Assembly (NCBI GenBank): GCA_947625885.1
Contig: CANQQA010000017.1
Location: 1-60,060, forward strand
Length of the DNA: 60,060 nucleotides
Direction: 5' to 3'
From: an uncultured Bacteroidales bacterium
GTDB lineage: Bacteria; Bacteroidota; Bacteroidia; Bacteroidales; UBA11471
Part shown: positions 18,554 to 27,827 of the stretch, piece after piece
Layout of the letters: each line of letters starts with the position of its first letter
How positions within the stretch are numbered: the stretch's first letter is position 1
Notes under the pieces: generated by a model
Seen by the model: only the letters and a program-made list of their open reading frames with translations
The model's database searches: none
Told to the model about the DNA's origin: nothing
Position numbers and translations under genes: made by a program

Positions 18554-20617
18554 CTATTCGTTGAACATCAACGAGAGAAACGGTTTCGTGCCGGCGGCTT
18601 CAGTAAAAATCCAACGGGTGAAAGCCGGTATATCGAAATCGTAATCCACCGCCATATCGGAAGAGGGTTGTTTTTGCGAACAGCCCTCTTTCATTATATA
18701 TATGCCCGTGTTTTCAGGAATCATATCGTCGGAGAGGCGTATCGACAACGAACGGTTGGGATAGGATTCGGCATAGGCGTCGAGCAGCGCCACCGCATCG
18801 ACGACACGCGCCATACCCGTCGGCACGAGTGTTTTGCTCTCGAGCACCGGCGTTCCGCCATCGGCAGAGGGTACCGGCTCGACATCGGGCGTTTCCGGCG
18901 GACAAGCGACGGAAAGACGACGGCAACCGTACCACCGGCAAAGCGTCTGCAACAAAGCGGCGAAAGCCGCGCTGTCGACGGCAGCCAAGTCCAAGACCCG
19001 CACCGTATCGCCGGCAGGAACAGCCCAAGCCATTGCCGACGGGCAACCGTCGGCATCGCACACGCACACGGCATCGCCGCCGGCATTCCGCACATCGGCA
19101 AGAACGACGGCGAAATCGTCGTGCAGGTGCAGCACCGTACAACGGCGGCCGGCAGTAAGCCGCTGCCACGTTTCGTACAGCGTATCGTCGTCGGGAACCG
19201 TTCCGGCATCGCCACCGACAGCGGCATCGCCCTCACAGCGATACACGCGCTCCTCCCGATAAAAAAACGTTTCGAAACCGAAGCGCCGGTAATAGCCGTA
19301 CAGCGATTCCTCTGCGGGAATAAGCGCCGCAAGCGGAATGTTGCGCCGGTGCAGCGTATAAAAAGATTCTCGGATAAGATGCGACATAAGCCCCCTGCCC
19401 CGCTCCTGCGGAGCGGTGGAAAGTCCGGCAAAATATAAAAGCGGCTGTTCGCCGTTCCACAACGACATCATATAGGGCAGGTGCTGCAACGCCGAGCAAA
19501 GGGTGTCGCCCCGCATCGCCACACGGGTATTGTGCGGCGTGTATTTTCGAGAGAAAAAGAGTTCGAGAAAATCGGGTCGGTCGTGGAAACAGGTTTGCCA
19601 CAAGTCCATTACGCGACGGCGGTCGTCTTCGTCCTGTGCGAAACGGACGACATATCCGGCGGCAGACATTTCCGCTCCGCTGCCTGACAGCGAAAGCGGG
19701 GCGGCAGACAATTCCTGCCGATGCGAATAAAACGCCGCCATTTTTTTATACAGCCGGAACGGCTGATACGACAGCTTCGCCTGCCGCAGACCGGCAAGTC
19801 CCAAGTCCTCCTCCCGATTGACATAGCGGTACTGCACCGGAATACGTGCCGCGAACTCGCGGTTTATCATCGCATAAGCGCCCTCCACCGCTGCATCGGC
19901 TTTCTCTACGTGCACCCCGAACGTATCGTTCGTAATCGGTGAGCCGTAGGTGAATGCCACTAACCGGTCGCCCGCCCACAAGGTACCGCCCGCAAGGGCA
20001 AGCTCCTCGAAATGGTGCAGGGCAAAAATCATCGCCTTCCGCTCCTCATCGAGGCTTTCGGCATCGCCGTCGCTGTTTGCCGCAAACCACTGTTCCTCGA
20101 AACGCAGGCATAGCGGCACAAGCTCCGCCGTAAGCGGTTCGTACCGATAGTCGGGATTCTCCTTGATAAAGCGGTTGATATGGTTGCGCTTGGGCTGAAA
20201 ACGCTTTCCCGTCAAAGCCGCCAAATCGGTACGCAGGTATATGTAATCGTAATAGGAACGCTCCGCCACGAAATGGAAACGTTCGGGAAATGCCTCTTGC
20301 AGCCACATACGCGCTTTCTCCGACACGCCCAGCAGGCAGAGCGTGTGCCCCAGCGAGGCGGCATCGGCTATCAGCAGGGCGATGCTCTCGGTCAAAGGCA
20401 AAGCCCCCTGCGGCATCATGTAGGCAGGGCGACCGTCGTCGAGGTAAAAACGTATCAGCAGCGTGTCATCTACTACGGCATATTCGCTGCTATACAGGTA
20501 TTGCCAACTGCACATATTGGCAAAAGCAAAATCGCAATTGCGGTAGCCGTCCGACAAGGTGTATCGGGTTATCGTCTCTTTGTCGTCGAGCGTAATAGGG
20601 CGGAATGGAATTTTCAT
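18554..20617 (-). CDS. DUF2156-GNAT-SCP2-like fusion protein
   Basis: The 687-residue protein joins two modules. Residues 1-300 resemble DUF2156 (MprF C-terminal-like, itself an acyltransferase fold): FAFANMCSWQYLYSS, KRFQPKRNHINRFI, GDRLVAFTYGSPI. Residues 325-470 form a GNAT acetyltransferase with acetyl-CoA loop TAPQERGRGLMSHLI and YGYYRRFGFE. The C-terminal 120 residues look like the SCP2-like domain of Eis-type acetyltransferases (IRLSDDMIPENTGIYIM). To my recollection these halves are normally separate neighbouring genes in Bacteroides. The frame is uninterrupted, so this is a true fusion or an assembly artefact. The start at 20617 avoids 13 unlikely upstream residues. Substrates are unknown. 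Confidence 0.78.
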   Translation of the reverse strand: MKIPFRPITLDDKETITRYTLSDGYRNCDFAFANMCSWQYLYSSEYAVVDDTLLIRFYLDDGRPAYMMPQGALPLTESIALLIADAASLGHTLCLLGVSEKARMWLQEAFPERFHFVAERSYYDYIYLRTDLAALTGKRFQPKRNHINRFIKENPDYRYEPLTAELVPLCLRFEEQWFAANSDGDAESLDEERKAMIFALHHFEELALAGGTLWAGDRLVAFTYGSPITNDTFGVHVEKADAAVEGAYAMINREFAARIPVQYRYVNREEDLGLAGLRQAKLSYQPFRLYKKMAAFYSHRQELSAAPLSLSGSGAEMSAAGYVVRFAQDEDDRRRVMDLWQTCFHDRPDFLELFFSRKYTPHNTRVAMRGDTLCSALQHLPYMMSLWNGEQPLLYFAGLSTAPQERGRGLMSHLIRESFYTLHRRNIPLAALIPAEESLYGYYRRFGFETFFYREERVYRCEGDAAVGGDAGTVPDDDTLYETWQRLTAGRRCTVLHLHDDFAVVLADVRNAGGDAVCVCDADGCPSAMAWAVPAGDTVRVLDLAAVDSAAFAALLQTLCRWYGCRRLSVACPPETPDVEPVPSADGGTPVLESKTLVPTGMARVVDAVALLDAYAESYPNRSLSIRLSDDMIPENTGIYIMKEGCSQKQPSSDMAVDYDFDIPAFTRWIFTEAAGTKPFLSLMFNE

Positions 20618-21037
20618 AGGGTACAAAAACAGATGCGAAGATACAAGGTTTTTCATTTCGATTGTTCCGACAAGTAAAAATTTCGCGCTCCGACAAAAAA
20701 CGCGTCATGCGCAACCGGCTCTCCAAAAGAGAGTTTTCTATTTGTAAATCAATCTTCTACAAAAAAAGATTGATTATCTCCCGATAACCAATCCCTGTAA
20801 CCTGAATTTAATACCATGAAAAACACTGTTCTCAAATATACGCCTTTATAACAAACCGACAATACTTTCGATTGATATAACCCTAAGATTTTTAATAGTT
20901 TAACAATTACATAAATTTGATAAAATCTCTGCTTTTCCCTAAAAAATGAAGAAACGGAAGCAATATTCGGAAAAGAGCAGGGAAATTAGAGCAAAAAGTC
21001 GTATTTTTGCATAATTGATAATAAAAATCCCACTCGA
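20618..21037. other. AT-rich intergenic region between divergent genes
   Basis: These 420 bases separate the minus-strand fusion gene from metF. No credible coding frame or RNA gene is visible. An inverted repeat with 10-bp perfect arms (AATCAATCTT at 20747-20756, AAGATTGATT at 20766-20775, 9-nt loop) has no T-run and could be an operator or decayed terminator. A -7 box TATTTTTG for metF lies at 21002-21009 without a good -33 box. Confidence 0.6.
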
Positions 21038-21985
21038 ATGAGTATTGCTTCATTGATACAAAATTCACCGCGCACCGCCTTTTCTTTCGAGGTTTTGCCC
21101 CCGTTGAAAGGGAACGGCATCGAAAAAGTTTTTGCCACGATAGATGCGCTGCGGGAGTTCGACCCGAAATACATCAACATTACATCGCACCGCAGCGAAT
21201 TGGTGTATAAATCGACCGAAAACGGACTCTACCGCCAAGTGTCGGAAAAGAGCCGTCCCGGCTCGGTAGCCGTCGCCGCCGCCATACAATACAAATACCA
21301 CATTCCCGCCGTGCCGCATCTGATATGCAGCGGATTTTCCAAACAGGAAACGGAGTATGCCCTTATCGACCTCAACTTTCTGGGCATCACCGACCTGTTG
21401 GTTTTGCGGGGCGACAAGGCAAAACACGAAGCGCGCTTCACGCCGCACCCCGAAGGGTACTCCCACGCCATAGAGCTTGAACGGCAGGTAAACCGCTTCA
21501 ACGAAGGATTCTTCCTCGACGGGTCGCACATGACGCTCGATCGTCCGTTTTCATACGGCGTAGCCGGTTATCCCGAAAAGCACGACGAAGCGCCCAACCT
21601 CGAAACCGACCTTCGCCACCTGAAAGAGAAAGTCGATGCCGGAGCGTCGTACATCGTTACGCAGATGTTTTTCGACAACAGCAAATATTTCGATTTCGTA
21701 GAGCGGTGCCGCGCCATAGGTATCACCGTGCCTATCGTGCCCGGATTGAAACCTATCAATGCCGCCAACCAGCTGACCGTACTGCCGAAAGTGTTTCATG
21801 TCGATTTGCCGGAAGCGCTGGCACAGGCGCTGGCGCACTGCGACGACCTCGCCGCCAAAGAGGTGGGCGTGGAATGGTGCACGGCACAGGCGCGCGAACT
21901 GATAGCGAAGGGCGTGCCCAGCATACATTTCTATTCGCTCATGGCGACCGAAAGCGTGCGCCGCGTAGCCGCCGCCGTATATTAA
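21038..21985 (+). CDS. metF: methylenetetrahydrofolate reductase
   Basis: This flavoenzyme reduces 5,10-methylene-THF to 5-methyl-THF for methionine synthesis. The 315-residue TIM-barrel product shows TAFSFEVLPPLKGNG near the N-terminus (the catalytic Glu region), NITSHR, LLVLRGDKAKHEARFTPHP with the RGD loop, VAGYPEKHDEAPNLETDL, and ASYIVTQMFFDNSKYFDF, all canonical for MetF. The methionine link complements the MetA-family gene at 36989-37912, although the two are not adjacent. The next gene starts 13 bases downstream. Confidence 0.96.
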   Translation: MSIASLIQNSPRTAFSFEVLPPLKGNGIEKVFATIDALREFDPKYINITSHRSELVYKSTENGLYRQVSEKSRPGSVAVAAAIQYKYHIPAVPHLICSGFSKQETEYALIDLNFLGITDLLVLRGDKAKHEARFTPHPEGYSHAIELERQVNRFNEGFFLDGSHMTLDRPFSYGVAGYPEKHDEAPNLETDLRHLKEKVDAGASYIVTQMFFDNSKYFDFVERCRAIGITVPIVPGLKPINAANQLTVLPKVFHVDLPEALAQALAHCDDLAAKEVGVEWCTAQARELIAKGVPSIHFYSLMATESVRRVAAAVY

Positions 21986-21998
21986 CAACCAGCGACGT

Positions 21999-23138
21999 AT
22001 GTACTTCAAAGATGTCATCGGGCAGGATAGCGTAAAAAAACGCCTCGTCGATTCGGTACGGGAGGGGCGCATCGCCCATGCCCAGCTGTTCGAGGGAAAC
22101 GACGGATACGGCACACTGCCGCTCGCATTGGCATACGCCCGCTACATACAATGCACCGGCGAGAAAGGCGACGACGCCTGCGGCGTCTGCCCGTCGTGCC
22201 GGCAGTTTACGTCGCTGATGCACCCCGACGTGCATTTCGTTTTTCCTATCGTCAATAAAAAAGAGCGCTCCAAACCGGTGTGCGACGACTACATAGCCGA
22301 ATGGCGCGACTACTTGAAAGAGACCGCCTATCCGTCGGCGGAAAGCTGGCAGCAATTTCTTGCCACCGGCAACAGCCAGCCGCAGATTTACGTGCACGAA
22401 GCGCGCGAAATCATACGCAAACTCAATCTGAAAAGTTTCGAGTCGGAATATAAAATCATGATTATCTGGCAGGCGCACCTGATGAACGATGCCTGCGCCA
22501 ACGCCATACTGAAACTGTTGGAAGAGCCATTCGACAAAACGGTGTTTCTGTTGGTGAGTGACACGCCCGAAAGGCTGCTCGAAACGATACGTTCGCGCAC
22601 CCAGCGCATACAGTTACACGGCATCGCCGCCGATGCCGTCGCCCGCAGCCTGCACGAAAGCGAGGGACTCGACCCGCAGACGGCAAACGCCATAGCCCAC
22701 ACGTCGGGCGGCGACTATCTGAAAGCCCTTTCGACGATACGCCTCAACAGCGAGCAGGAGAAATTTCTGGAACTTTTTATCACGCTGATGCGGCAGGCTT
22801 ACGCCCGGCAGGTGAAAGAGTTGAAACGGTGGAGCGAGGAAGTCGCCGCTCTGGGACGAGAAGCCGAAAAGCGGTTTATCGGCTACTGCCAGCAGATGCT
22901 GCGGGAGAGCTTTATTCACAACCTGCACCGTGCCGAGCTGACCTACACCCGCCCCGACGAAGAACAGTTTTTATCGCGCTTCGCCCCGTTCATCAACGAG
23001 CAGAACATCGAGGCGCTGACCGAGCTTTTCCGTCTTGCCGAGCGCGACATCGCCCAAAACGCCAACGGAAAAATCGTGTTTTTCGACGTCGCCGTGCAGA
23101 CGATTATTCTTATCAAAAAAGGAAACGAGCGGCGATAA
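21999..23138 (+). CDS. holB: DNA polymerase III subunit delta' (clamp-loader ATPase-like)
   Basis: The 379-residue AAA+ protein opens with FKDVIGQDSVKKRLVDSV and GRIAHAQLFEGNDGYGTL. The degenerate P-loop (GNDGYGT) is as expected for the non-hydrolysing delta' subunit. A zinc module with four cysteines (CTGEKGDDACGVCPSC) and the sensor/arginine-finger-like ETIRSRTQRI follow. A C-terminal helical collar domain completes the clamp-loader architecture. It is shorter than DnaX and lacks its DnaX-specific domains. It is probably cotranscribed with metF. Confidence 0.88.
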   Translation: MYFKDVIGQDSVKKRLVDSVREGRIAHAQLFEGNDGYGTLPLALAYARYIQCTGEKGDDACGVCPSCRQFTSLMHPDVHFVFPIVNKKERSKPVCDDYIAEWRDYLKETAYPSAESWQQFLATGNSQPQIYVHEAREIIRKLNLKSFESEYKIMIIWQAHLMNDACANAILKLLEEPFDKTVFLLVSDTPERLLETIRSRTQRIQLHGIAADAVARSLHESEGLDPQTANAIAHTSGGDYLKALSTIRLNSEQEKFLELFITLMRQAYARQVKELKRWSEEVAALGREAEKRFIGYCQQMLRESFIHNLHRAELTYTRPDEEQFLSRFAPFINEQNIEALTELFRLAERDIAQNANGKIVFFDVAVQTIILIKKGNERR

Positions 23139-23146
23139 TCCCGTAA

Positions 23147-23162
23147 ATGCCGCTATCGGCAT
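23147..23162. terminator. small hairpin between convergent holB and rodA
   Basis: ATGCCG at 23147-23152 and CGGCAT at 23157-23162 form a perfect 6-bp stem with a CTAT loop in the 23-base convergent gap, touching the rodA stop codon. It lacks a T-run, so termination is only a possibility. Confidence 0.25.
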
Positions 23163-24613
23163 CACAAGGTGTCGCTTCGCGAAGCATCTATGCACAACAG
23201 GGTGAAAAGCAGTATGGTAAATCCCCACAGCGAAGAGCCTCCATAACTGAAAAAGGGCAGCGGAATGCCGATGACCGGCAGCAAGCCCATCACCATACCC
23301 ACATTCACCGCCAAGTGGAAAAAGAGAATAGACGCCACGCTGTACCCGTACACCCGTCCGAAAACCGAACGCTGCCGCTCCGCCAACTGTATGATGCGCA
23401 CAAGCAGCAAGGCAAACAGAGTCAATACGACGGTCGTACCCCAAAAGCCCTCTTCTTCGCCGACGGTGCAGAAAATAAAATCGGTATCCTGCTCGGGCAC
23501 GTATTCGAGTTTCGTCTGCGTACCGTTAAGGAATCCTTTGCCTAAGAATCCGCCCGAACCGATAGCGATTTTCGACTGATTGACATTGTAGCCCACGCCC
23601 TTCAAATCTTCTTTCATTCCCAGCGTTACTTCTATACGGGTACGCTGGTGGGGTTCGAGCACGCGGGTGAAAGCGTAATCGACCGATTTCAGGAACAGAC
23701 AGGAAAAGAGCGCGAACACAACGGCTATCCACAATCGCCGCTCCATCATTTTGAAATAGAGCATCACCGCAGCGGCAATTGCCGCGAACAGCAACGTCCA
23801 CGCCACATAGCACAAATTGAATGCCCAAAGGTAGCGGGATATGACTGCGGCAAGGACTTCAATGACTGCGGCTGCCGAAAGCGCGATTTTGAAAAATGCG
23901 GAGCTGCGCAGGTACGACGACACCATGTAAGCCAAGACTATCAATATAAGCGTCAGTACAATCCATTCGCCCACAGGGGTATATAGGATTTCCACCGCCG
24001 CATACTTCACCGCGATGACAAAATAAACAATGGCACACAACACGGCAAAAAGGAAAAGACTGCTCATGCCTTCGCGGTAAAACACCCCGACGAGCGCAAG
24101 GAATACCAACGCCGACCCCGTTTCATTTTGCAACAGTATCAACAGGACGGGCAGCAGCACAAGGGCGCAGGCTTTGAGAAAACAGGAAGGTCGGGCAAGG
24201 TCGAACTCGTAATTATCCATCATTTTCGCCAACGCCAACGCCGTACCGTATTTGACAAACTCCGCCGGCTGCAAATGCACCGGACCCAACACGAGCCACG
24301 AATGCGAGCCTTTTATATCGGGAGCGACCGCTATCGTTACAATCGACAGCAGCAGAAAAACGATGTACAGCGGATATGCCAGCGAGACATAGGTGCGCGG
24401 TTCTATCATCAAGACAAAAAAGGCGATGACGACGGCACAACCTATCCAAAGCAGCTGCTTGCCCGAACGGGCGTCGAAATCGAATATCGACCCCGTCGCA
24501 TCGAAATCGAAGCTGGCAGCGTAAATGCTTACCCAGCCGCACAAGACAAGTGCCACGTACAGAGCGACCGTGTACCAGTCGAGCGAAGCCCATACGTCAT
24601 TCCTGCGTGTCAT
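23162..24613 (-). CDS. rodA: rod shape-determining SEDS protein RodA (peptidoglycan glycosyltransferase)
   Basis: RodA polymerises glycan strands during lateral wall growth with its partner PBP2. The 483-residue polytopic protein has the SEDS pattern: DWYTVALYVALVLCGWVSIYA at the N-terminus, DIKGSHSWLVLGPVHLQPAEFVK with the conserved PxE region, TDFIFCTVGEEEGFWG and a C-terminal GLLPVIGIPLPFFSYGGSSL, the SEDS hallmark. It is longer than E. coli RodA (about 370 residues) because of a roughly 100-residue central hydrophobic insertion, as I recall from other Bacteroidota. Its start overlaps the PBP2 stop by 17 bases. Confidence 0.95.
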   Translation of the reverse strand: MTRRNDVWASLDWYTVALYVALVLCGWVSIYAASFDFDATGSIFDFDARSGKQLLWIGCAVVIAFFVLMIEPRTYVSLAYPLYIVFLLLSIVTIAVAPDIKGSHSWLVLGPVHLQPAEFVKYGTALALAKMMDNYEFDLARPSCFLKACALVLLPVLLILLQNETGSALVFLALVGVFYREGMSSLFLFAVLCAIVYFVIAVKYAAVEILYTPVGEWIVLTLILIVLAYMVSSYLRSSAFFKIALSAAAVIEVLAAVISRYLWAFNLCYVAWTLLFAAIAAAVMLYFKMMERRLWIAVVFALFSCLFLKSVDYAFTRVLEPHQRTRIEVTLGMKEDLKGVGYNVNQSKIAIGSGGFLGKGFLNGTQTKLEYVPEQDTDFIFCTVGEEEGFWGTTVVLTLFALLLVRIIQLAERQRSVFGRVYGYSVASILFFHLAVNVGMVMGLLPVIGIPLPFFSYGGSSLWGFTILLFTLLCIDASRSDTL

Positions 24614-26465
24614 CGGTTACCTCCATATCCATCGTATTCGCATTCAACATTCTTTCTTCGAGCCACTTGCGTGAAGGAGCAATCTTTCCCGTAAGATATT
24701 TTTCCATCATCAGGCTGCCGATAGGCACTCCGTAAGCGGCTCCCCAACCGGCATTCTCGACATAGACGGCTATGGCGATACGGGGATTCTCGCATGGGGC
24801 GAATCCCATAAATGCCGAGTGGTCTTGTCCATGCGGGTTTTGCGCCGTACCCGTCTTGCCGCACACCTCCACGCCGGGTATCGCGCCGATGCGGCACGTA
24901 CCGTCGATTACCGCTTTGCGCATACCTTTGATTATCGTTTCGTAATGCATCGAATCCACACCGGTATAGTGCGGTTCGAAATAAGCTGTGTTCAAAGGGG
25001 TGTTTTCTATGGTTTTCACCACATGAGGCGTAAAATAGTGCCCCCTGTTGGCTATCGTGGCAGCCAGATTGGCTATCTGCAACGGGGTGGCGAGCACTTC
25101 GCCCTGTCCGATAGCCACCGAAATAATCGTTACCGCCTGCCAGCCTTTCGCGCCGTAATAACGTCCGTAAAACTCGCTGTTCGGCACAAAGCCTCGGCTT
25201 TCACCCGGCAAGTCCACGCCCAAATGATACCCGTAGCCCATATCGACGATATACTTTTTCCAGCGTTCAAAGGCTTCTGCCGGAGAGCCGTATTTCTCCC
25301 GATTGTCTATCATGTCTCTGAACGCATAACAAAAATAGGCATTGCACGATGTGGCGATAGCCGGTATCAGCGAGAGCGGCGAGTCATGGACGTGGCAGCC
25401 CACCTTGATGCCTGCGGCGGAGAAGCCTTCGCGGCATGGATAGAGCTTCTGCGGCGTCAGTGTCTTTTCCTGCAAAAATATCAACCCCTGCGTCGGTTTG
25501 AACGTGGAGCCGGGCGGATAGGTACCCATAATGGCACGGTCGTAGAGCGGCTTGTGGGGATTGTCGAAAAGCTGCTTGTAGTTGGCACCCCGCTCCCGCC
25601 CCGTCAGCAGCGAAGGCGGATAAGTGGGACTCGACACCAGCGCCAGTATTTCGCCGGTCGCCGGCTCTATCGCCACGATGGCGCCCACCTTGTTTTGCAT
25701 CAGCTGTTCGCCGTAGCGTTGCAATTCGATGTCGATAGCGAGGGTCAGATTTTTTCCGGCGACCGCCTCTCTGTCTTGCTCGCCGTCGTCGTAGCGGCTT
25801 TTGATGCGTCCGTAGGCATCGCGCAAAAACAGTTCCCTGCCCTTTTCGCCGCGCAGGTAGGTTTCGTAATATTTTTCGATTCCGAGATCGCCGGTATTGT
25901 CGCCCTGCATGTAATAGGCATCGGCTTGCACTTCTTGCGGCGAAACTTCACGGATATTGCCGAGCACGTTTGCACCCGTATCGTACAGATACCGGCGTAT
26001 CGATTGGTTCTGTATGTAAAAGCCCGGAAATTTATATAGCTTTTCCTGCAAAACGCCGTATTCTTCGACCGACAGCCGCCCGACGAAGCGCTGCGGGGAA
26101 TAAGCGGAATATCCCGGATTGAGCCGTCGGTTGCGCATATTGCTCCACCGCTGTTTATACTGTTCGAGGGTAATACCCAACGTGTTGCAGAGGTCGAGCG
26201 TATCGAACGGCTCGACTTCGCGCGGAACGACCATCAAATCGTAAACCGGCTGGTTGTCGACCACCAAGCGCCCCTCGCGGTCGTAAATCAATCCGCGCGA
26301 CGGGTATTGCACGCGGGTGAAAATAGCGTTGTTGTCCGCCAGACGGTTATATTCGTTATCGACCACCTGCAAGGCAAAAAGTTTAATTACATAAAAAAGG
26401 ATTATCGACAGCATAAAGCCTCCGATAATATACTTCCTTCTTTCGTAATCGTGATTTTTTCTCAT
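24597..26465 (-). CDS. mrdA: penicillin-binding protein 2 (transpeptidase)
   Basis: This class B PBP cross-links lateral wall peptidoglycan with RodA. The 622-residue product has one N-terminal membrane helix (about residues 12-33), the PBP dimerisation region beginning YPSRGLIYDREGRLVV, and a transpeptidase domain with SxxK at Ser320 (PPGSTFKP), SCN at 373-375 and KTG at 537-539 (GKTGTAQN). The start at 26465 forms a TAATG overlap with the mreD stop. The longer upstream frame is not preferred. Confidence 0.96.
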   Translation of the reverse strand: MRKNHDYERRKYIIGGFMLSIILFYVIKLFALQVVDNEYNRLADNNAIFTRVQYPSRGLIYDREGRLVVDNQPVYDLMVVPREVEPFDTLDLCNTLGITLEQYKQRWSNMRNRRLNPGYSAYSPQRFVGRLSVEEYGVLQEKLYKFPGFYIQNQSIRRYLYDTGANVLGNIREVSPQEVQADAYYMQGDNTGDLGIEKYYETYLRGEKGRELFLRDAYGRIKSRYDDGEQDREAVAGKNLTLAIDIELQRYGEQLMQNKVGAIVAIEPATGEILALVSSPTYPPSLLTGRERGANYKQLFDNPHKPLYDRAIMGTYPPGSTFKPTQGLIFLQEKTLTPQKLYPCREGFSAAGIKVGCHVHDSPLSLIPAIATSCNAYFCYAFRDMIDNREKYGSPAEAFERWKKYIVDMGYGYHLGVDLPGESRGFVPNSEFYGRYYGAKGWQAVTIISVAIGQGEVLATPLQIANLAATIANRGHYFTPHVVKTIENTPLNTAYFEPHYTGVDSMHYETIIKGMRKAVIDGTCRIGAIPGVEVCGKTGTAQNPHGQDHSAFMGFAPCENPRIAIAVYVENAGWGAAYGVPIGSLMMEKYLTGKIAPSRKWLEERMLNANTMDMEVTDDTQE

Positions 26466-26971
26466 TACTTTCTCCTCGAAACGATTTCGATGCACAGCAC
26501 GATAAGCAGCGTAAATACCGTACTGCCCACGATACGCCCCAACAACACGACGGGAGCGAAAAACGAGAAGGAGTCGATGCAGAACAGCACGACGCAGAAA
26601 ATCGCCGTGATGAGCGCGGCATACAGCGTATATCCGCCCCAGCCCAAAATTTCAGCCGACGGCGTAAACGATTCTTCTTCCCGCTCCCTGTACTGTACGC
26701 GGTTTATCAGGTAATGGTGCGGGAACACGGCGGTTACCGATGCCAGAGCATACACCCCGAGCGTACCGGTGAATATGTCGATGCACAATCCGACGAAGAA
26801 AGCGAACGTCATGGCGATATTCAACTTCGCACCGGAAGGAATTTTCAGGAAAAGACAGACCACAAGAAACGGCGTGGCATACCCCCACAGAGCGATGCGG
26901 TTGCACATCAGCACCTGCAATAGGAATACGAGCAGCACTGCCGCTATGCGGTAAACGACGATTTTATTCAT
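26465..26971 (-). CDS. mreD: rod shape-determining protein MreD
   Basis: The 168-residue integral membrane protein has about five hydrophobic helices (VYRIAAVLLVFLLQVLMCNR, then TPFLVVCLFLKIP, MTFAFFVGLCIDIFTGTLGV). It fits the short MreD subunit of the elongasome and is identified mainly by length, topology and position between mreC and PBP2. The start at 26971 lies inside the end of mreC (8-base overlap). It resembles the family weakly in sequence, as is usual for MreD. Confidence 0.9.
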   Translation of the reverse strand: MNKIVVYRIAAVLLVFLLQVLMCNRIALWGYATPFLVVCLFLKIPSGAKLNIAMTFAFFVGLCIDIFTGTLGVYALASVTAVFPHHYLINRVQYREREEESFTPSAEILGWGGYTLYAALITAIFCVVLFCIDSFSFFAPVVLLGRIVGSTVFTLLIVLCIEIVSRRK

Positions 26972-27803
26972 TTCCCGACACCTCCTTTTCGATTTCGACC
27001 AGCTCCTGCGGCTTACGGTTGTCGATGACACGCACGAAATTCAATTTCGAGAAGTCGGCAGCCAAACGCACGGTCAGCAAATAAAAGTGATCTTTCCGCA
27101 CTTTTTGCGCATCTTCGATGAAGCCGACAATCAGACCTTCGGGAAATGCAGCCGAATAGCCGCTCGTAACGACCGTGTCGCCGGCATTCACTTCGATGTA
27201 CGCAGCCAAGTCGTCGAGACCGGCATAGCGCACGTCCTCGCCCCGCCACGACAGCGAACCGATGTGCCCCGTCCGTTTGATTTTGCAGCTTATCCGCAGA
27301 TTGGGATTCAAGAGCGACAGCGCGACGGCATATTGCGGCGATACCGCCGCCACGACGCCGACGACGCCGTTTTGGTCTGCCAGCCCCATTTCGGGAGCGA
27401 TGCCGTCGGCTTTTCCCTTGTCGAGGGTGATGTAATTGTTTCTGCGCGATACGCTGTTGTTGATAACCTTTGCGATAACACTGTTTTCCGGACTTCCGGC
27501 TGCGGCAGCGCGAAGCGTATCGACGGCTTGCGTCCGCGCAACGGCATCACGCAAAACGGCAAGCTCGTCTTGGAGCTTACCGTTCTGAGCCAAAAGTTCG
27601 TTGTTCGTTCTCTGCAATCCGAAATATCCCGTGACGGCACCCGAAAGGGAATAGACCGAGCCGGCTATGCGGCTGGCGGAAGTAAACCCGACGCTTTGCT
27701 GATAGGCGTTGAAGCGAAACAACAAAACAAGACCGAGCGTTACATAGCAGAGATAGACCAATACCGAACTGTGGGTAAGAAAGAAACGTGTCAGTTTACG
27801 CAT
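26964..27803 (-). CDS. mreC: rod shape-determining protein MreC
   Basis: The 279-residue periplasmic scaffold of the elongasome has a single N-terminal membrane helix (about residues 10-30), a coiled coil (LQRTNNELLAQNGKLQDELAVL read in two overlapping parts around residues 62-90) and two beta-rich domains with AKVINNSVSRRNNYITLDKG and GDTVVTSGYSAAFPEGLIVG, the conserved MreC segments. It links cytoplasmic MreB to PBP2/RodA. It starts 24 bases after mreB. Confidence 0.94.
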   Translation of the reverse strand: MRKLTRFFLTHSSVLVYLCYVTLGLVLLFRFNAYQQSVGFTSASRIAGSVYSLSGAVTGYFGLQRTNNELLAQNGKLQDELAVLRDAVARTQAVDTLRAAAAGSPENSVIAKVINNSVSRRNNYITLDKGKADGIAPEMGLADQNGVVGVVAAVSPQYAVALSLLNPNLRISCKIKRTGHIGSLSWRGEDVRYAGLDDLAAYIEVNAGDTVVTSGYSAAFPEGLIVGFIEDAQKVRKDHFYLLTVRLAADFSKLNFVRVIDNRKPQELVEIEKEVSGNE

Positions 27804-27827
27804 TCGGAACAGGTGACTCTAAAAGAT

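Noticed and set aside
20747-20775. Inverted repeat as terminator
   Set aside because: No T-run on either strand and it lies upstream of both divergent genes, so a terminator role is unlikely.
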